A stretch of DNA of 64,000 bases from Strigops habroptila (GCF_004027225.2 NC_044277.2:86564283-86628282); one strand, 5' to 3'. Counted from the stretch's first letter, positions 11,801-23,780 are shown. Numbers and translations: made by a program. Notes: a model not told the origin generated them from the sequence alone.

Positions 11801-14800
11801 ACTCTATCCCAACCAAAACCGGTACACATGGGTACCCCTAAAAACACACCTAAGTTATTCAAGACTTACAACAAATGCTTAAGTGCGTAACAGACTTCTG
11901 ACTTACAGAAATGTGTCTTTCTTCATTCTTGTTCAACTCTTCCTTAAAATAAATTGTGGCTTTCCTTACTTAAAATGTATTTAAAGAGATCAAACAAATT
12001 CAAATACTTACAAGCTAACTTGATTCAAGACAGCACCCAGCCATTCAAACAGCTCCTCTGTACTGCAGGACTCCTCTGGCTTTCCCTGTAGTTCGTTACT
12101 TTGTAACACCGGGCACTGCAAGTCCCTTAATGTGCTGAATGTTACTTTTGGCTTCAGAGCCTCTATTTGGTTTTTTGAAAAGTATGACATCAACGTTGAT
12201 CCCTCTGCACCTTAACAACACAATACCACACACAGCTGTTACAAAACTACTAGACAAAAGGAGTGCTGACTACCTGAAACCATTGTATATGTATACAAGA
12301 AAATGCGGTGTGTAAAACTGCTTACATGCTGTTATCTCTGGCAAAGCCTATACAATCTTCAGCTACCTTATCTTCTTGGAAATAAAAAATAAGTGCGAGG
12401 TCCAGCAACCCAACATAGCTCAGTAAATTTACTATTTAATTAGCAAGTATAGATCTGTCAATAGAAAATTCAAGCAGAATTAACTGGCCAAGTAATAAAG
12501 TGGACTCATTAGAAGAGGAATTCAGTGTGTTCCTGAAAAGGAAGATATGAAAGGGTGCAGGAACACACATCAACTGCTTCCAAAACCTAACCTAGCCTAA
12601 AAACCTAACCTAAGCAAGCATATTGCAAACTCAAAGATATTAACCACCTTCTTTTTGAAGCAGTAAGATAACAGACGTAGAATCAATTCTCCTAAATTTG
12701 AAATTCCAGATAATGTATTCTACTTTCATAAGGTAACAATGGGTCTCTAGGAGACCAAGAAATAATACCTTATTGATGAGAAGTCTGAAGTCCAGAACAG
12801 TATTTAAATACTGCAGGAAACACATGTAGAAACAGAAGAAGTTCAAGAACAGGATAGAGTTCTGTGGAATCCTTGTTCTCTATCCACAGACAGAGACTTC
12901 GGAATATTCCAGAATTGCTATCAAAAATTATGGACTGCCTAAACTCCATCAGCCATATTTGTCTCATCAAGGACAATCATAGAATCATAGAATCATAATC
13001 GTAAGGGTTGGAAAGGACCTTAAGATCATCTAGTTCCAACCCCCCTGCCATGGGCAGGGACACCTTGCACTAAACCACGTGGTCCAAGGCTCTGTCCAAC
13101 CTGGCCTTGAACACCGCCAGGGATGGAGCATCCACAACCTCCCTGGGCAACCCATTCCAGTGCTTCACCACCCTCACTGTAAAGAACTTCCTCCTTATAT
13201 CTAAGCTAAACTTCCCCTGTTGAAGTTTGAACCCATTACCCCTTGTCCTACCGCTACAGTCCCTAAGGAAGAGTCCCTCCCCAGCATCCTTGTAGACCCT
13301 CTTCAGATACTGGAAGGCTGCTATGAGGTCACCACGCAGCCTTCTCTTCTCCAGGCTGAACAGCCCCAACTCTCTCAGCCTGTCTTCATACAGGAGGTGC
13401 TCCAGCCCTCTTATCATCCTCATGGCCCTCCTCTGGACTCGCTCCAACAGCTCCATGTCCTTTTTATGTTGAGGACACCAGAACTGTACACAGTACTCCA
13501 AGTGAGGTCTCACGAGAGCAGAGTAGAGGGGCAGGATCACCTCCTTTGACCTGCTGGTCATGCTTCTTCTGATGCAGCCCAGGATACGGTTGGCTTTCTG
13601 GGCTGCAAGCGCACACTGCTGGCTCATGTTAAGCTTCTCGTCAACCAACACCCCCAAGTCCTTCTCTGCAGGGCTGCTCTGAACCTCTTCTCTGCCCAAC
13701 CTGTAGCAGTGCCTGGGATTGCCCCGACCCAGGTGTAGGACCTTACACTTGGCTTGGTTAAACTTCATAAGGTTGGCATCAGCCCACCTCACAAGCATGT
13801 CAAGGTCCCTCTGGATGGCATCCCTTCCCTCCAGTGTATCAACCGAACCACACAGCTTGGTGTCGTCGGCAAACTTGCTGAGGGCGCACTCAATCCCACT
13901 GTCCATGTCACCGACAAAGATGTTGAACAGGACCGGTCCCAACACCGATCCCTGAGGGACACCACTCGTTACAGGTTTCCAACTGGACATCAAGCCATTT
14001 ACCACAACTCTTTGCGTGCGGCCATCGAGCCAGTTTTTGATCCACCGAGTGGTCCATCTATCAAATTGATGTCTCTCCAATTTAGAGACAAGGATGTCGT
14101 GCTGCACAGTGTCGAATGCTTTGCACAAGTCCAGGTAGATGACGTCAACTGCTCTGCCCCTGTCCATCAGTTCCGTGGCTCCATCATAGAAGGCCACCAA
14201 ATTGGTCAGGCAGGATTTCCCCTTAGTGAAGCCATGTTGGCTGTCACCAACCACCTCGTTGTTTTTCATGTGCCTTAGCATGTTTTCCAGGAGAAACTGT
14301 TCCAAGATTTTGCCAGGCACAGAGGTGAGACTGACTGGTCTGTAGTTCCCTGGGTCTTCCACCTTCCTCTTCTTGAAAATGGGGGTTATATTTCCCTTCT
14401 TCCAGTCATCGGGGACTTCACCTGACTGCCAGGATTTTTCGAATATGATGGACAGTGGTTTAGCAACTTCATTCGCCAGCTCCTTCAGGACACATGGATG
14501 GATTTCATCAGGTCCCATGGACTTGTGCACGTTCAGGTTCTTAAGATGGTCTCGAACCTGATCCTCTCCTACAGTGGGCCTAAGGTCTTCATTTTCACAG
14601 TCCCTGCATTTGCTTTCCAAGACTTTCATGGTGTGGTCAGAGCATTTGCTGGTGAAGATGGAGGCAAAGAAGTCATTAAGAACTTCAGCCTTCTCCAAAT
14701 CCATGGTAGCCAGTTCTCCTGATAGCTTCCGAAGAGGGCCCACATTGTCCCCAGTCTGTCTTTTATCTGCTACGTATCTATAGAATCCTTTCCTGTTATC

Positions 14801-17800
14801 TTTTACATCCCTTGCCAAACTTAATTCTAGCTGGGCCTTAGCTTTCCTAACCTGGTCCCTAGCTTCCCGGGCAATGCTCCTATATTCTTCCCAGGCTGCC
14901 TGTCCTCGCTTCCACCTTCTATAAGCTTCTTTTTTCCCTCTAAGTTTCCTCAGCAGCTCCTTGTCCATCCATGGAGGTCTCCTGGCCCTCCTGCTGCACT
15001 TTCTTCTAGCCGGGATGCAACACTCTTGAGCACGTAGCAGGTGATCCTTGAATACCAACCAGCAGTCTTGGGCCCCCCTGCCCTCTAGGACTGTATCCCA
15101 TGAAACCTTACCAAGGAGGTTCCTGAAGAGGCCAAAGTCTGCTTTCTTGGAGTCCAGGGCAGTGAGCTTGCTGCATGCTCTTCTCACTGTCCTGAGGATC
15201 TCAAACTCAACCATCTCGTGATAACTAGAGCCAAGGCTGCCCAGGAGTGTCCCAACCACATTTCCAACCACTCCCTCCCTGTTGGTGAGCACGAGGTCAA
15301 GCATGGCACCTCTCCTTGTCGGCTCCTCTATCGCTTGAAAGAGGAAGTCGTCTTCCACACAATCGAGGAACCTCCTGGATTGCTTGTGCCGGGCCGTACC
15401 GTCCCTCCAACAGATGTCAGCATGGTTGAAGTCCCCCATGAGGACAAGGGCCTGCGAGCGTGAGGCTGCTCCTATCTGTTTGTAGAGCGCTTCATCCACA
15501 GAGTCCTCTTGATCAGGCGGCCTGTAACAGATCCCCACCGTAATGTCCCCCATCGCTGTTCTCCCTTTGATCCTGACCCACAAACACTCTGTTAACTCAT
15601 CACCCGCCCTCAGACAGAGTTCCATACTCTCCAGCCTATCACTGACATAGATAGCAATGCCCCCTCCCCATCTGCCTGGCCTGTCTTTTCTAAACAGCCT
15701 GTAACCTTCCATTCTGACACTCCAGTCATAGGAGCCATCCCACCATGTTTCTGTGATACCAATGACATCATATTCCCGTAGACTTGCACACTTCTCTAAT
15801 TCTTCTTGCTTGTTCCCCATACTACGGGCGTTTGTATGGAGGCACCTTAGCCGAGCTCCAAATGCAGCCGACTCAATGGCTGACAATCATTTGGGAGAGT
15901 AGAAAAAGGAGGCTAACCTGATTCCTTTTAGTCATCCTTCAAAAAAGGCTGTCCAAGCACCAAAGGGCACAGTGACAAAGACAGGCAGCCACCGAACTTT
16001 TGTTAATTTAGTACTTTTATATAGATACATTTAAGTCTGAAGTCTGCTAGAACAGATGATTTTCCTTCAGCCTGTACCTCCTCTTGGCATTTGTTAGACT
16101 AACAGGTTCAAAGAATGCATAATATTACCCTAGAAATCTTAGTCAAATATAAAAAAATTCTACATTTTAAATGTCTGCTGTATATGGGAGCCTCAGCTAT
16201 AGCCCTAACTTAAGGAAATACCAGAGACTACAGTCAAGACTCCAACAGAACAATTCTACTAGCTACAGCATAGCTTTCCATGTCAACAACCACCAGGCAC
16301 ACTGTCAAAGTTTTCTGGAGACCAGTCAACTTCAGCCAATAAACATTTAGAATTGTCATAGAAATTGCAGAAATAGAAAGAGAAGAAACGATTGTTTTCC
16401 CTCTGTCACTGAAGACGTGAGATACTCCATATTCCCTTTTTCTGTTCTTCTTGGTGCCAGAACTGCTAAGTGGGAAAAACGGGTATGAAAACAAGAAGTA
16501 CTGCTTTTGGAAAGTGACACAAATATTTATAGGTTTGCAGCATTGCTGGCCATAGCAAGAAACACCAGTTATCAGCAGGAAGGCTGAACACAGAATGTTC
16601 ACGGAGGACATGGATTAGCTCAACGAATAGAGCTCTCTTTTCCCCTTCCAGCAGAATACACACAATGCCTCATGTCTATTAATAAAAAGCTATAAATGTC
16701 TGTCATGTGGTATGAGGACAAGATGCCTGCACAGAAAGGCATGCAGATTTAACTCCATATTCAGGAAATGATTGACCTTACCCCTTTTTTGTATATAAGA
16801 AAGTGAGGAAAAATGAATGCTATTCTTCCTGAATGCTACTAACACTGGCAGCAACAAACATAAGAAACTTACCGGCCCTAGAGGCAATTTGCTCTCTGCC
16901 TAGGATCAATCACTCCAAGCAAGCTGAGCCTGAAGATCCACCACCTCAGCTGGGTTTATGGAGCAACAGTCTTGACTATGATTCTTTCCTGAAGACTACA
17001 AGGACAGGAATTGCAAACCCTAAACAACTGCTGTATGACAAACAAGGAAGGGTCCTTATTGTATCATTAGAACTTCAAAAGGGGGAGGGGAAACATGAAG
17101 AACTAAAGTGAAACATGGACACTACTAAAAGATCTTAGAAGCAGCTTTAATTCCTCAGATCAGTTAACTCCCTGTCAGACTTGGTCTTGAAGAACAAGGA
17201 GAGTAACAATGTAAGGAGCAGATGGGAAAGCATTCTTGGGGACCTCTCTTAACATCCCTTCTCACTAGTGTGGAGACTCAAAGCAGAACCACAGTAAAAG
17301 CTACACAGCTATGATGAAGAAAATCAACTTTTTTTTTTTTTTTTTGCAGTATGGACTCATGCAGTTTTTGACAATTCTATGCAAATACTACATATCCCTA
17401 GATACAGTCAGTTCTGAGGTAATACAAGGAACTGAGGACTTTGGAAAAGGGCCCTCAGAGGAAGAACAATATTTGAATCCAGAGGAAAAATAATGATTAG
17501 CAAACAGTACATAAACAAACACTAGAAAAAAGGTGATTTGAGACAATAAGATTTCTTATAACAGCAACCTCTTACTCTGCTCCAGTCTCAAACAAGTGCT
17601 TGAGAATAAAAAGGGACTGTGTACACATCAGCGTATACAGAACATGATGGAAACAGGGACTCTGTACATGTCCTACAGCTACTGATGAATTGAAAGTTCC
17701 CCATCTTAACTACTATACAAAATATATAACTTACATGTATTAATAACAAACTCAAAAAAAGTGTATTTTTAACATAAAAAAAGATGAGGCAGCACTATGA

Positions 17801-20800
17801 AACAGGCAAAGTTACCCCAGAAATCCAGGGCAACCCAGAGACATGAAAATGAAGTAACTAAGATATCTACTGCAAATCACTGTTGTGTTCCTGACTGTAG
17901 TGTTCTGCTGTTTAGTAAGTAACACATACAGCCCCAAACAAATAAACAAAATGAATTAAAAAACCCACATGCAAACACATTTTAGTCTAACTTTTGCCTC
18001 CACTAAAAATGCATTTGGACAATTGCTACAAAAGAACAGTAAACTAAAAATGTTTGGATTTCATGTCAGTTAGATTTTACTTTTACATTTAATTCTTATT
18101 ACCTGTATTATACCAAGCCAGTAGGAAGTCAAATTCTAAAGGTTTCTTTTCTTTTAAGGCCCAAAGCACTCTGTTATGTTTCTTGCTATCAGGGTGAAAG
18201 CCGGAATCAGTCAAGTCAATAGTTATAACTGTAAAAATGTACAAAAGCAACTGTTAACCAATTGAAATAAATATTAACGTTAAATTTATTAAGAATCATA
18301 GCATGGTTTGGGTTGGAAGGGACCTTAAAGACCATCTAGTTCTAATTCCCCTGCCATCAGCAGGGACACCTTCCACTAGATCAGGTTGCTCAAAAGTTTA
18401 TCATATTAAAAAGTTCCAAAGAAACCAAGGAACATTAAACTTCCTTTTCACATACACAGCGTCTTTACATCTTTACGCAAATATGACTCCTTATGTAAAT
18501 AAACATTTACCTCCTGCTGTACTTATTTCGATATAATCTGAAACTGCCTTCTAGTGACTGAAGGGACAGATTCTTTTTGTAATGGCACTAACAGAAATCC
18601 CAAACCAGTGCCTTAGAAATACCTTGGTAATTATGCAAGATATTAGTAGTAAAAAAAGCTAGAATTTCTGACATCAAAAGCCACATATACAACAATGACA
18701 CTTCTTCAACTGTTGAATTGGTCCCAGGATAAAGTTACATTTATTTTTCAGATGGAAATTTCATGATACATTTTACTTGACAAACTGAATGGTAAAATGA
18801 TGTCCCATTTTGCCAAAATTCTTATTATTGGTAGCAAGTTTCCTCTTCTAAAGTTTTATGTAACTGCCTATCAACTACTGCAAATTCTAATACATTTGAG
18901 ATGGCATTATTTTGATTATTTACAGAAGAATAATAGTAACAAAAATCACAACAAAAGATCTGAAATAAGCACTGTCAATATAAATAATACTTACTATATC
19001 TCATTACTTTTTTGCCAGAATACTTAGAAGGGCGACCTTGCAGTCCAAGTTCCTCATACGTATCCTTATCCACCGATAGAATCAGATTTCCTATAAACAA
19101 AACAAACTTTAATACAAACAATCTTCTACTTAGTTCCCTTTGAAGTCTTCTGAGAACCGTATATCTTATACAACATTAGCTTTGGCTCAACGGTATTACT
19201 AATGTATTCCAAACTCCCTAGCTCCATTTAAATGGATTACCTGATTAACCATTAGGAAAAAAAAAAAAAAAAGGAAAATAAAGTGTTGTAACTCTATTAC
19301 TCTTTTATTAAAGAGGTCTTATGAACTACAATGAGATGAATGTAATGTTATTTCTGAGATAGCCATACCTTTTATTGTACTACCTCCCTTCATTGCTCAA
19401 TCTTTCCTCCACTTGTCCCCTAGCATTTGCTGTGCCGTTGGTTGAACACTACATTACACCTGGCTCTGATTTAGTAAACATTCATGTACACGTTGCTCAA
19501 CTGAACATACAAAAGCAGTTCCTCCAACTCCAGAGGGACTACTCACATTAGGTAAACTATGCTTATTAGTGATGAGCAGATACGTGCTGGATCAACTCCA
19601 CTTCCATGTTCATAAACCAAATCTGGCAGATGCCACCTGGTACAAAATTTCACAACAGATTTCTACTACAGCCTTTCAGTTCTACTGTACAAGTAACAGT
19701 ATAACACAGAATACAAACAAATAAGGCTGTTGCTGAAGATTTCAAATGGTGACATCACCAGGAACTGTAGTGCTGTCTCTGCATTAATTGTGCATAGCTT
19801 GTAGTAACTCTATCATACAAGCTCAATCACTGTCTCCATTTTGCTAGGACTGTGCTAACAGAGCACATAAAAGAAATCCTCCTCTGAAGAATCTGAATTT
19901 ACTTATGCCCCGATGGGCACCTGCCATATTACAGCACCTGAGGCTAGAGGGTTGATAGACCGATTTGTGTTTCTATTACACCTGATACAATGTTAAACAG
20001 AAATAAAGTCATATTTGAAGCCCAAATAGCTTCATTAGTTTCTCTGCATGTAAAATACCACCTGACATTTTATCACAAAACTGTGATGGAACTGAAACAG
20101 AGCATTTTAACACATTACATAATTCTCAAAAACCAAAAGTGTGCCCAAGCGGGATGAAAAAAAAAGTTACAATGAGTATTTTTCTGATTCAAATGTATTT
20201 CTAGTTAAGTTGGTAAGTATAACCACCATTACATGCTCCAGGTTACATTAAAAAAAGGTCTCCAAAACATAATCAATATGTATGACTAAAAACAAAACAA
20301 AACAACATACCATTTGGTAGCAGAGCTGCAGTATTATCTTGATCTATTTTTGTTTTATAGGTAAGCGCGTAGCATGAACCTTTAATAGTAAAGCAGAAAA
20401 CCATGAGATTAGAGTCTCCAATGAGACATGACGATATGAAAGATTCACCTCAAGATATTCCAACATGCCAAATACCATCTGAATTGCTCTAAACCCTTGC
20501 GTTTTCATCAGCTTTCTTTCACCCTCTCAAGCTAAAGAGCATTTTGTTATTACTTTTATGAACTTTAAGCCTCGAATTGGCACTGTTTTGAAGGACCAGA
20601 TACATTACCAATATGCCCCAATATGAAAGCACTTCTTTTCTACCTGCAACTTTCCCCATTCAGCAAATGAAAAACCCCATTTTTTTTTTTCCAGACACAT
20701 TTCTATTATCAGTTCAACACAAAGACAAGGGGCAAGATGCTCACGTTTCTATTTTGTTGCATTATCTGCCACAACCAATTGTTTTTCAAAATACAAGCAT

Positions 20801-23531
20801 CACATCCTGTAAACTCTGTGTACAAATGTCACATTGCTTCCATAAAACTACTGGCATGAAAACCATTAATGAGACTAAAGGAAATAAGAAGAGAGTCCCA
20901 CAGCCAGCAAGTAAATATCTATTCTCTTGTTTCATCTACATGTTCTCTGTTCTCCTTTCTTTCCCCTTTCAAGCTTTTTTTTCCTCCCTGGCAATCATCC
21001 CAAGGGTACAATAGTTATCGTAAGTCAAACATGTGGGCCCTGCCATATGAAAACAGCATGCTCTGAGTATGCAACAGTGAGTTGGCTGGGCAGAGGCTGC
21101 ATCTTTTCTCTTTTTGTATTGCCTGCTGTGGACCACAGCTACCACCACTCTGTGTTGAAATATGAAGGAATGAGAAAGGGAGAAGGGACCAGATTTCTGC
21201 AGGAATTGGCATAAAGATGAGGTGTAGAAGAAATGGGTGTGAGGACACATGGAAGTCCTCTTGATAGCTGGCTTGCAGAATTAAGATGGCATAGGGAGAA
21301 ATGAAGAGAGGACAATCATTAAGTTTTTGGACCTAGTGGGTGCAAACAAATGTTGACACACCATGAAGCAGAAAAAAGCAGATAAATAAATTAATACAAA
21401 ATTTTCTTAGTATTTTTCCTTCCCTTCGTTTAAAATAATAAATATTAATAAATAGATTTTTCTGTGTTATGAAAAAGAAATATATTATTACTGCATCTGC
21501 CATGTTCTGATTTCCTTACCTTTCTTCACAAAAGCATCAATGAAATCATGAGCGACCAATTCATGAAGTGGTAAATTCCTCACCAGGTAGTACTCTCCAA
21601 CATCCGCAATAGTGCTTTTCAGCACTTCAGGCAGCAAGCCGCATTCAGGGATCAAAAAAGACACCTATTAGGAAAAGATCTGTAATGTAAATCATATCCT
21701 AAAATCTGTTCTAGAAGAAAACCAAGAAATACAAAATAAAACCTCTACTTTTCAAGGACATGAATATATTATACCAAAACGAGATGAAGAAAAAATAGTA
21801 TCAGGCTATTGTCTTCAAAATGTATCAATTTGCACGAAGTCTCTAGGTTCTCTAAATACATTATTTGGGTTTGGGATTTTTTTTTGCATTTTACATGCTA
21901 TACAATAGCATTTGAGGTGTTAAGTAAAGGCATGACTTTACACAGCATGAGTTAAGATCTTGTTTCACGTCATTATAAATTTAGCTTGATGTTGCACTGG
22001 AACATTTCCTTCAGCCCTTGCTGCAGGAAGCAGTTATAACTAAAAATGTAGGCTAAGCATTTATGTAATCTCAGTGGAAAAGTGAAGACCAAATTAGAAT
22101 TTCAACTAGTTTTTAAATCAATGCACTCTCCAGTGTGGAATACTTTGGAGGTCAGAAGAGTGAACAGACCATCAGAGCAAAACTTGAAGATGGGCTCACA
22201 GAAAAGTTATAAGGCGTACATTAAGGCTCTTTCTTCTGTTTAATTTAAGGCAGAAAACTGATTTTCAAAAGGGAGAAGCACCCAGCTTCTCTTACTACAC
22301 TCAGCATTTTTGTCTTTTGGTCCCATTGCGCACCTTTAATTTCCCTTTTGTTTAAAACCATTCCTGTATGTGTTTCATAGATCAAGAGAACTCTTAAGTT
22401 CAGGAGACCAGGAAAAACAAGGTTATTACATGGGCAACTACCACACTTCGCAGCAACTATGCCCAAGCAGCACAAAGGTCAGTTCCCCTGCTCCTTCTCT
22501 CTCCATTCCTCAAACTTTTTTTCCAAAAGCTCTCGGAGAAGAGGTTCGCACCTCCCTTTGCACACATATGCAAGAGAAGCAACAACCTGACAGATGGGCT
22601 TCCTGTCACGCAAGTACAAATCTTTCTAATTAGCTGCTGAAAAAATTACTAAGGAAATGGCAAGAGAATCTGACTGGAACTTGCAACAGTCGAAGAAAAG
22701 AGAGTAAGCTGGCAAAAACTGGACTTTGCACATTAAGTTGTCCAAAACGACACAGTTGATAATGGCATGATGCGATACTTTGGCAGAGGCAGAGACAGCG
22801 TTAAGACTAAGGGCTTTCAGTGTACACCTGCTGCCAGGTCCCTCCCTGCCGACGGACTCCCTCATCCCCTCACTGCTTGGACTGGGAATTTGTGGGTGCC
22901 GCTCCCTTTATGACTTGGTGGGTAGCACTGACTAAACTGTCACCTCTCTTCTAGTTTGTGTCCGCATGGTCTTCCACCCTTTGAGGTGTTGTGCACTGAG
23001 ACCACGAAACCAACGGGGCCAATTTTCTTTTTTCTCTTTTTTTTCTTCTTTCCCCCCAGAAGAGGCACACGGGCCACCTCTGACAAGGTTGGAGGAACCT
23101 TCCAGAAAACAGCCTGGCGCAGGGCGCAGGGCCAGCAAAGCGCCCCGTTAAGGGCTGCCAGGCGGAGCCACCGGGACCCTCCCCCCCGCGGTGCTCCAGT
23201 CTGGCCGAAGGGGCGCGGACACCTCTGTCCGCCCCTCTCTCGCCGCGGCGGGGCCACGCACCGCCCCCCAGCACCTTCCCCCGGGGGCAGGGACCGCCTC
23301 AGCGGGGCCCCCTCCTCACGCCCACCCGTGGCGACGGCCGTTAACGGCCCCCAGCTCGCGCCCCGCGCGAGCGGCGGGCGGGCGGTGGGGGCACGCACTC
23401 ACGCGGCAGTTGTAGGCGTGGTCCCGCACGTGCGCCGCGTGCCGCGAGCGCGCGTGCCGCGCGTGCCCCTTCTCGCAGACCAGCAGGTGTCGCGGCGCCT
23501 GGCGCAGCCGCTGCAGCGGCGGCACTGACAT
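8845..23531 (-). CDS. RPP40: ribonuclease P/MRP protein subunit p40 (complete, 8 coding exons)
   Basis: RPP40 is a protein subunit of nuclear RNase P and RNase MRP, which process the tRNA 5' leader and pre-rRNA in the nucleus and nucleolus. Minus-strand coding exons: 1 23403-23531, 2 21520-21664, 3 20311-20379, 4 18995-19090, 5 18103-18228, 6 12012-12204, 7 10924-11058, 8 8845-9043. They sum to 1092 bases (363 codons plus TAA), the same length as I recall for human RPP40. All introns are GT-AG and phases join without a break. Diagnostic stretches are '[12 protein letters not shown]' (exon 1), 'LIPECG' and '[12 protein letters not shown]' (exon 2), '[12 protein letters not shown]' (exon 4), '[15 protein letters not shown]' (exon 5), '[12 protein letters not shown]' (exon 6), 'STYCCPQP' and 'CTITGF' (exon 7), and '[10 protein letters not shown]' and 'DYWLQMAVG' (exon 8). 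The start is the ATG at 23531, just upstream of the family's first conserved block, with G at -3. The acceptor of exon 3 has a weak pyrimidine tract. Introns 5, 6 and 7 carry large transposon insertions, none of which touches an exon. Confidence 0.96.
9917..10559 (-). mobile_element. solo LTR of an avian ERVL-type endogenous retrovirus (RPP40 intron 7)
   Basis: This 643-base element runs TG...CA and aligns end to end with the copy at 11239-11826. Shared blocks include the 'ctcactcactc' region, 'atgggttgagat' and 'aaaacatca.tgtgttatca.cactgtt'. Flanking pentamers are cacca (9912-9916) and catca (10560-10564), a 5-base target duplication with one substitution. The promoter reads on the minus strand, the same sense as RPP40: a TATATAA box lies at 10291-10297. 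No internal retroviral genes are present, so this is a solo LTR. The ERVL assignment rests on the 5-base duplication and LTR resemblance; the exact family name is not known to me. Confidence 0.8.
10291..10297 (-). promoter_or_regulatory. TATA box of the intron-7 solo LTR
   Basis: TATATAA on the minus strand, in the usual promoter position of this LTR family. The equivalent site in the neighbouring LTR (near 11550) has decayed to a CAATAAAAG-like form. Activity is unknown. Confidence 0.45.
11239..11826 (-). mobile_element. solo LTR, same ERVL-type family (RPP40 intron 6)
   Basis: This 588-base TG...CA element is flanked by an exact 5-base duplication, catgg at 11234-11238 and at 11827-11831. 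It is homologous to the LTR at 9917-10559 and lies in the same orientation. It keeps segments the other copy lacks ('acttcccttcagcagg', 'gacttgggaagacaaaca'), which shows that the two copies carry different internal deletions. Each copy has its own target duplication, so these are two insertions and not the two ends of one provirus around exon 7. Confidence 0.85.
12981..15881 (-). mobile_element. long CR1 LINE copy, 5'-truncated near the start of ORF2 (RPP40 intron 5)
   Basis: A 2.9-kb CR1 retrotransposon in the same sense as RPP40. The 3' end is complete: a short 3' UTR with 'aaggtccttTCCAACCC'-type sequence (minus strand) and terminal ATTCTATG-type octamers at about 12981-12997. The 5' end stops at about the first codons of ORF2; ORF1 and the 5' UTR are absent. 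The same nonamer, gacaatcat, occurs at 12972-12980 and 15882-15890, exactly at both junctions, and is best read as a target-site duplication. The uninterrupted 2.8-kb frame marks it as far younger than the other CR1 fragments in this window. Confidence 0.95.
13070..15886 (-). CDS. CR1 ORF2 polyprotein (endonuclease plus reverse transcriptase), 5'-truncated
   Basis: The frame is open for 938 codons, ending at a normal CR1 stop. It opens with TTG right after an in-frame TGA in the flank; the first ATG is codon 23 (15818-15820), so the natural start is missing. APE-type endonuclease motifs: N19 (LHTNARS), E46 (GITETWW), GDFN at 151-154, D197. Where CR1 and related elements have Ser-Asp-His, codons 221-223 read Ser-Tyr-His; Tyr222 is a TAT codon at 15221-15223. 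Reverse-transcriptase motifs are intact: catalytic D586 in [15 protein letters not shown] at 642-647, FADD at 672-675. The C-terminal part '[13 protein letters not shown]' to '[20 protein letters not shown]' is typical CR1. The protein would act in reverse transcription of element RNA at its target site. The start loss and the SDH change make this copy probably non-autonomous. Confidence 0.93.
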   Translation of the reverse strand: MSAIESAAFGARLRCLHTNARSMGNKQEELEKCASLREYDVIGITETWWDGSYDWSVRMEGYRLFRKDRPGRWGGGIAIYVSDRLESMELCLRAGDELTECLWVRIKGRTAMGDITVGICYRPPDQEDSVDEALYKQIGAASRSQALVLMGDFNHADICWRDGTARHKQSRRFLDCVEDDFLFQAIEEPTRRGAMLDLVLTNREGVVGNVVGTLLGSLGSSYHEMVEFEILRTVRRACSKLTALDSKKADFGLFRNLLGKVSWDTVLEGRGAQDCWLVFKDHLLRAQECCIPARRKCSRRARRPPWMDKELLRKLRGKKEAYRRWKRGQAAWEEYRSIAREARDQVRKAKAQLELSLARDVKDNRKGFYRYVADKRQTGDNVGPLRKLSGELATMDLEKAEVLNDFFASIFTSKCSDHTMKVLESKCRDCENEDLRPTVGEDQVRDHLKNLNVHKSMGPDEIHPCVLKELANEVAKPLSIIFEKSWQSGEVPDDWKKGNITPIFKKRKVEDPGNYRPVSLTSVPGKILEQFLLENMLRHMKNNEVVGDSQHGFTKGKSCLTNLVAFYDGATELMDRGRAVDVIYLDLCKAFDTVQHDILVSKLERHQFDRWTTRWIKNWLDGRTQRVVVNGLMSSWKPVTSGVPQGSVLGPVLFNIFVGDMDSGIECALSKFADDTKLCGSVDTLEGRDAIQRDLDMLVRWADANLMKFNQAKCKVLHLGRGNPRHCYRLGREEVQSSPAEKDLGVLVDEKLNMSQQCALAAQKANRILGCIRRSMTSRSKEVILPLYSALVRPHLEYCVQFWCPQHKKDMELLERVQRRAMRMIRGLEHLLYEDRLRELGLFSLEKRRLRGDLIAAFQYLKRVYKDAGEGLFLRDCSGRTRGNGFKLQQGKFSLDIRRKFFTVRVVKHWNGLPREVVDAPSLAVFKARLDRALDHVV
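15891..18102. other. RPP40 intron 5, 5' part
   Basis: Unique-looking AT-rich intronic sequence between the CR1 5' junction and exon 5, with a T-run at about 17330-17345. No further coding or RNA feature could be recognised. Confidence 0.5.
18292..18393 (-). mobile_element. CR1 LINE 3'-end fragment (RPP40 intron 4)
   Basis: The reverse complement of a CR1 3' terminus: 'gaatcatagcatggtttgggttggaagggacc', then 'ctgccatcagcagggacacct' and 'actagatcaggttgctcaa'. About 100 bases, 5'-truncated and lying in the RPP40 sense. It is older than the intron-5 copy, with point changes throughout. Confidence 0.88.
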
Positions 23532-23780
23532 CACCCGCCGCGAGAGACCCCGGCGGGGCGGAGAAGGGACCCCGGCCGCGCCGCCCGGCACGGAGCGATT
23601 GCCGACACACACCGGGCAGCAGGAGGGAGGCGGGAAGAAGCTGTGCCTTGAGGTCACTTCCGCCTGCTTCGGTAGCGCAGCCGCTTCCGGTGCGGTGCCG
23701 GCTGTGCGCGGCCGTGGTGCGGTGGTGGCGATGGCCGTTGCGCGCTTCGCCCGCCGCCTGTAGTGGTGCGTCTGCACGCT
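23130..23780 (-). promoter_or_regulatory. RPP40 CpG-island promoter
   Basis: A dense CpG-rich block surrounds RPP40 exon 1 in otherwise AT-rich DNA. No TATA box is evident. Two ETS-type sites lie 120-160 bases upstream of the start codon (minus-strand CGGAAGT at 23656-23662 and CCGGAAGC at 23683-23690), the usual architecture of a housekeeping promoter. The transcription start is inferred to lie between about 23560 and 23690. Whether it also fires on the plus strand cannot be told. Confidence 0.75.

Noticed and set aside
9912-11831. the two LTRs as the ends of a single provirus
   Set aside because: RPP40 exon 7 and unique intron lie between them, no retroviral genes are present and each LTR has its own target duplication.
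12585-12613. CCTAAC/CCTAA-like units suggesting an interstitial telomere repeat
   Set aside because: Units are irregular, too few and lack the CCCTAA register.
13220-15463. several antisense open frames across the CR1 element
   Set aside because: They are complements of the CR1 ORF2 reading frame and have no independent support.
16610-16640. tRNA-like 'ggattagctcaacgaatagagc' stretch
   Set aside because: It resembles a D-arm/A box, but no anticodon arm, B box (GGTTCGAATCC-type) or acceptor pairing follows.
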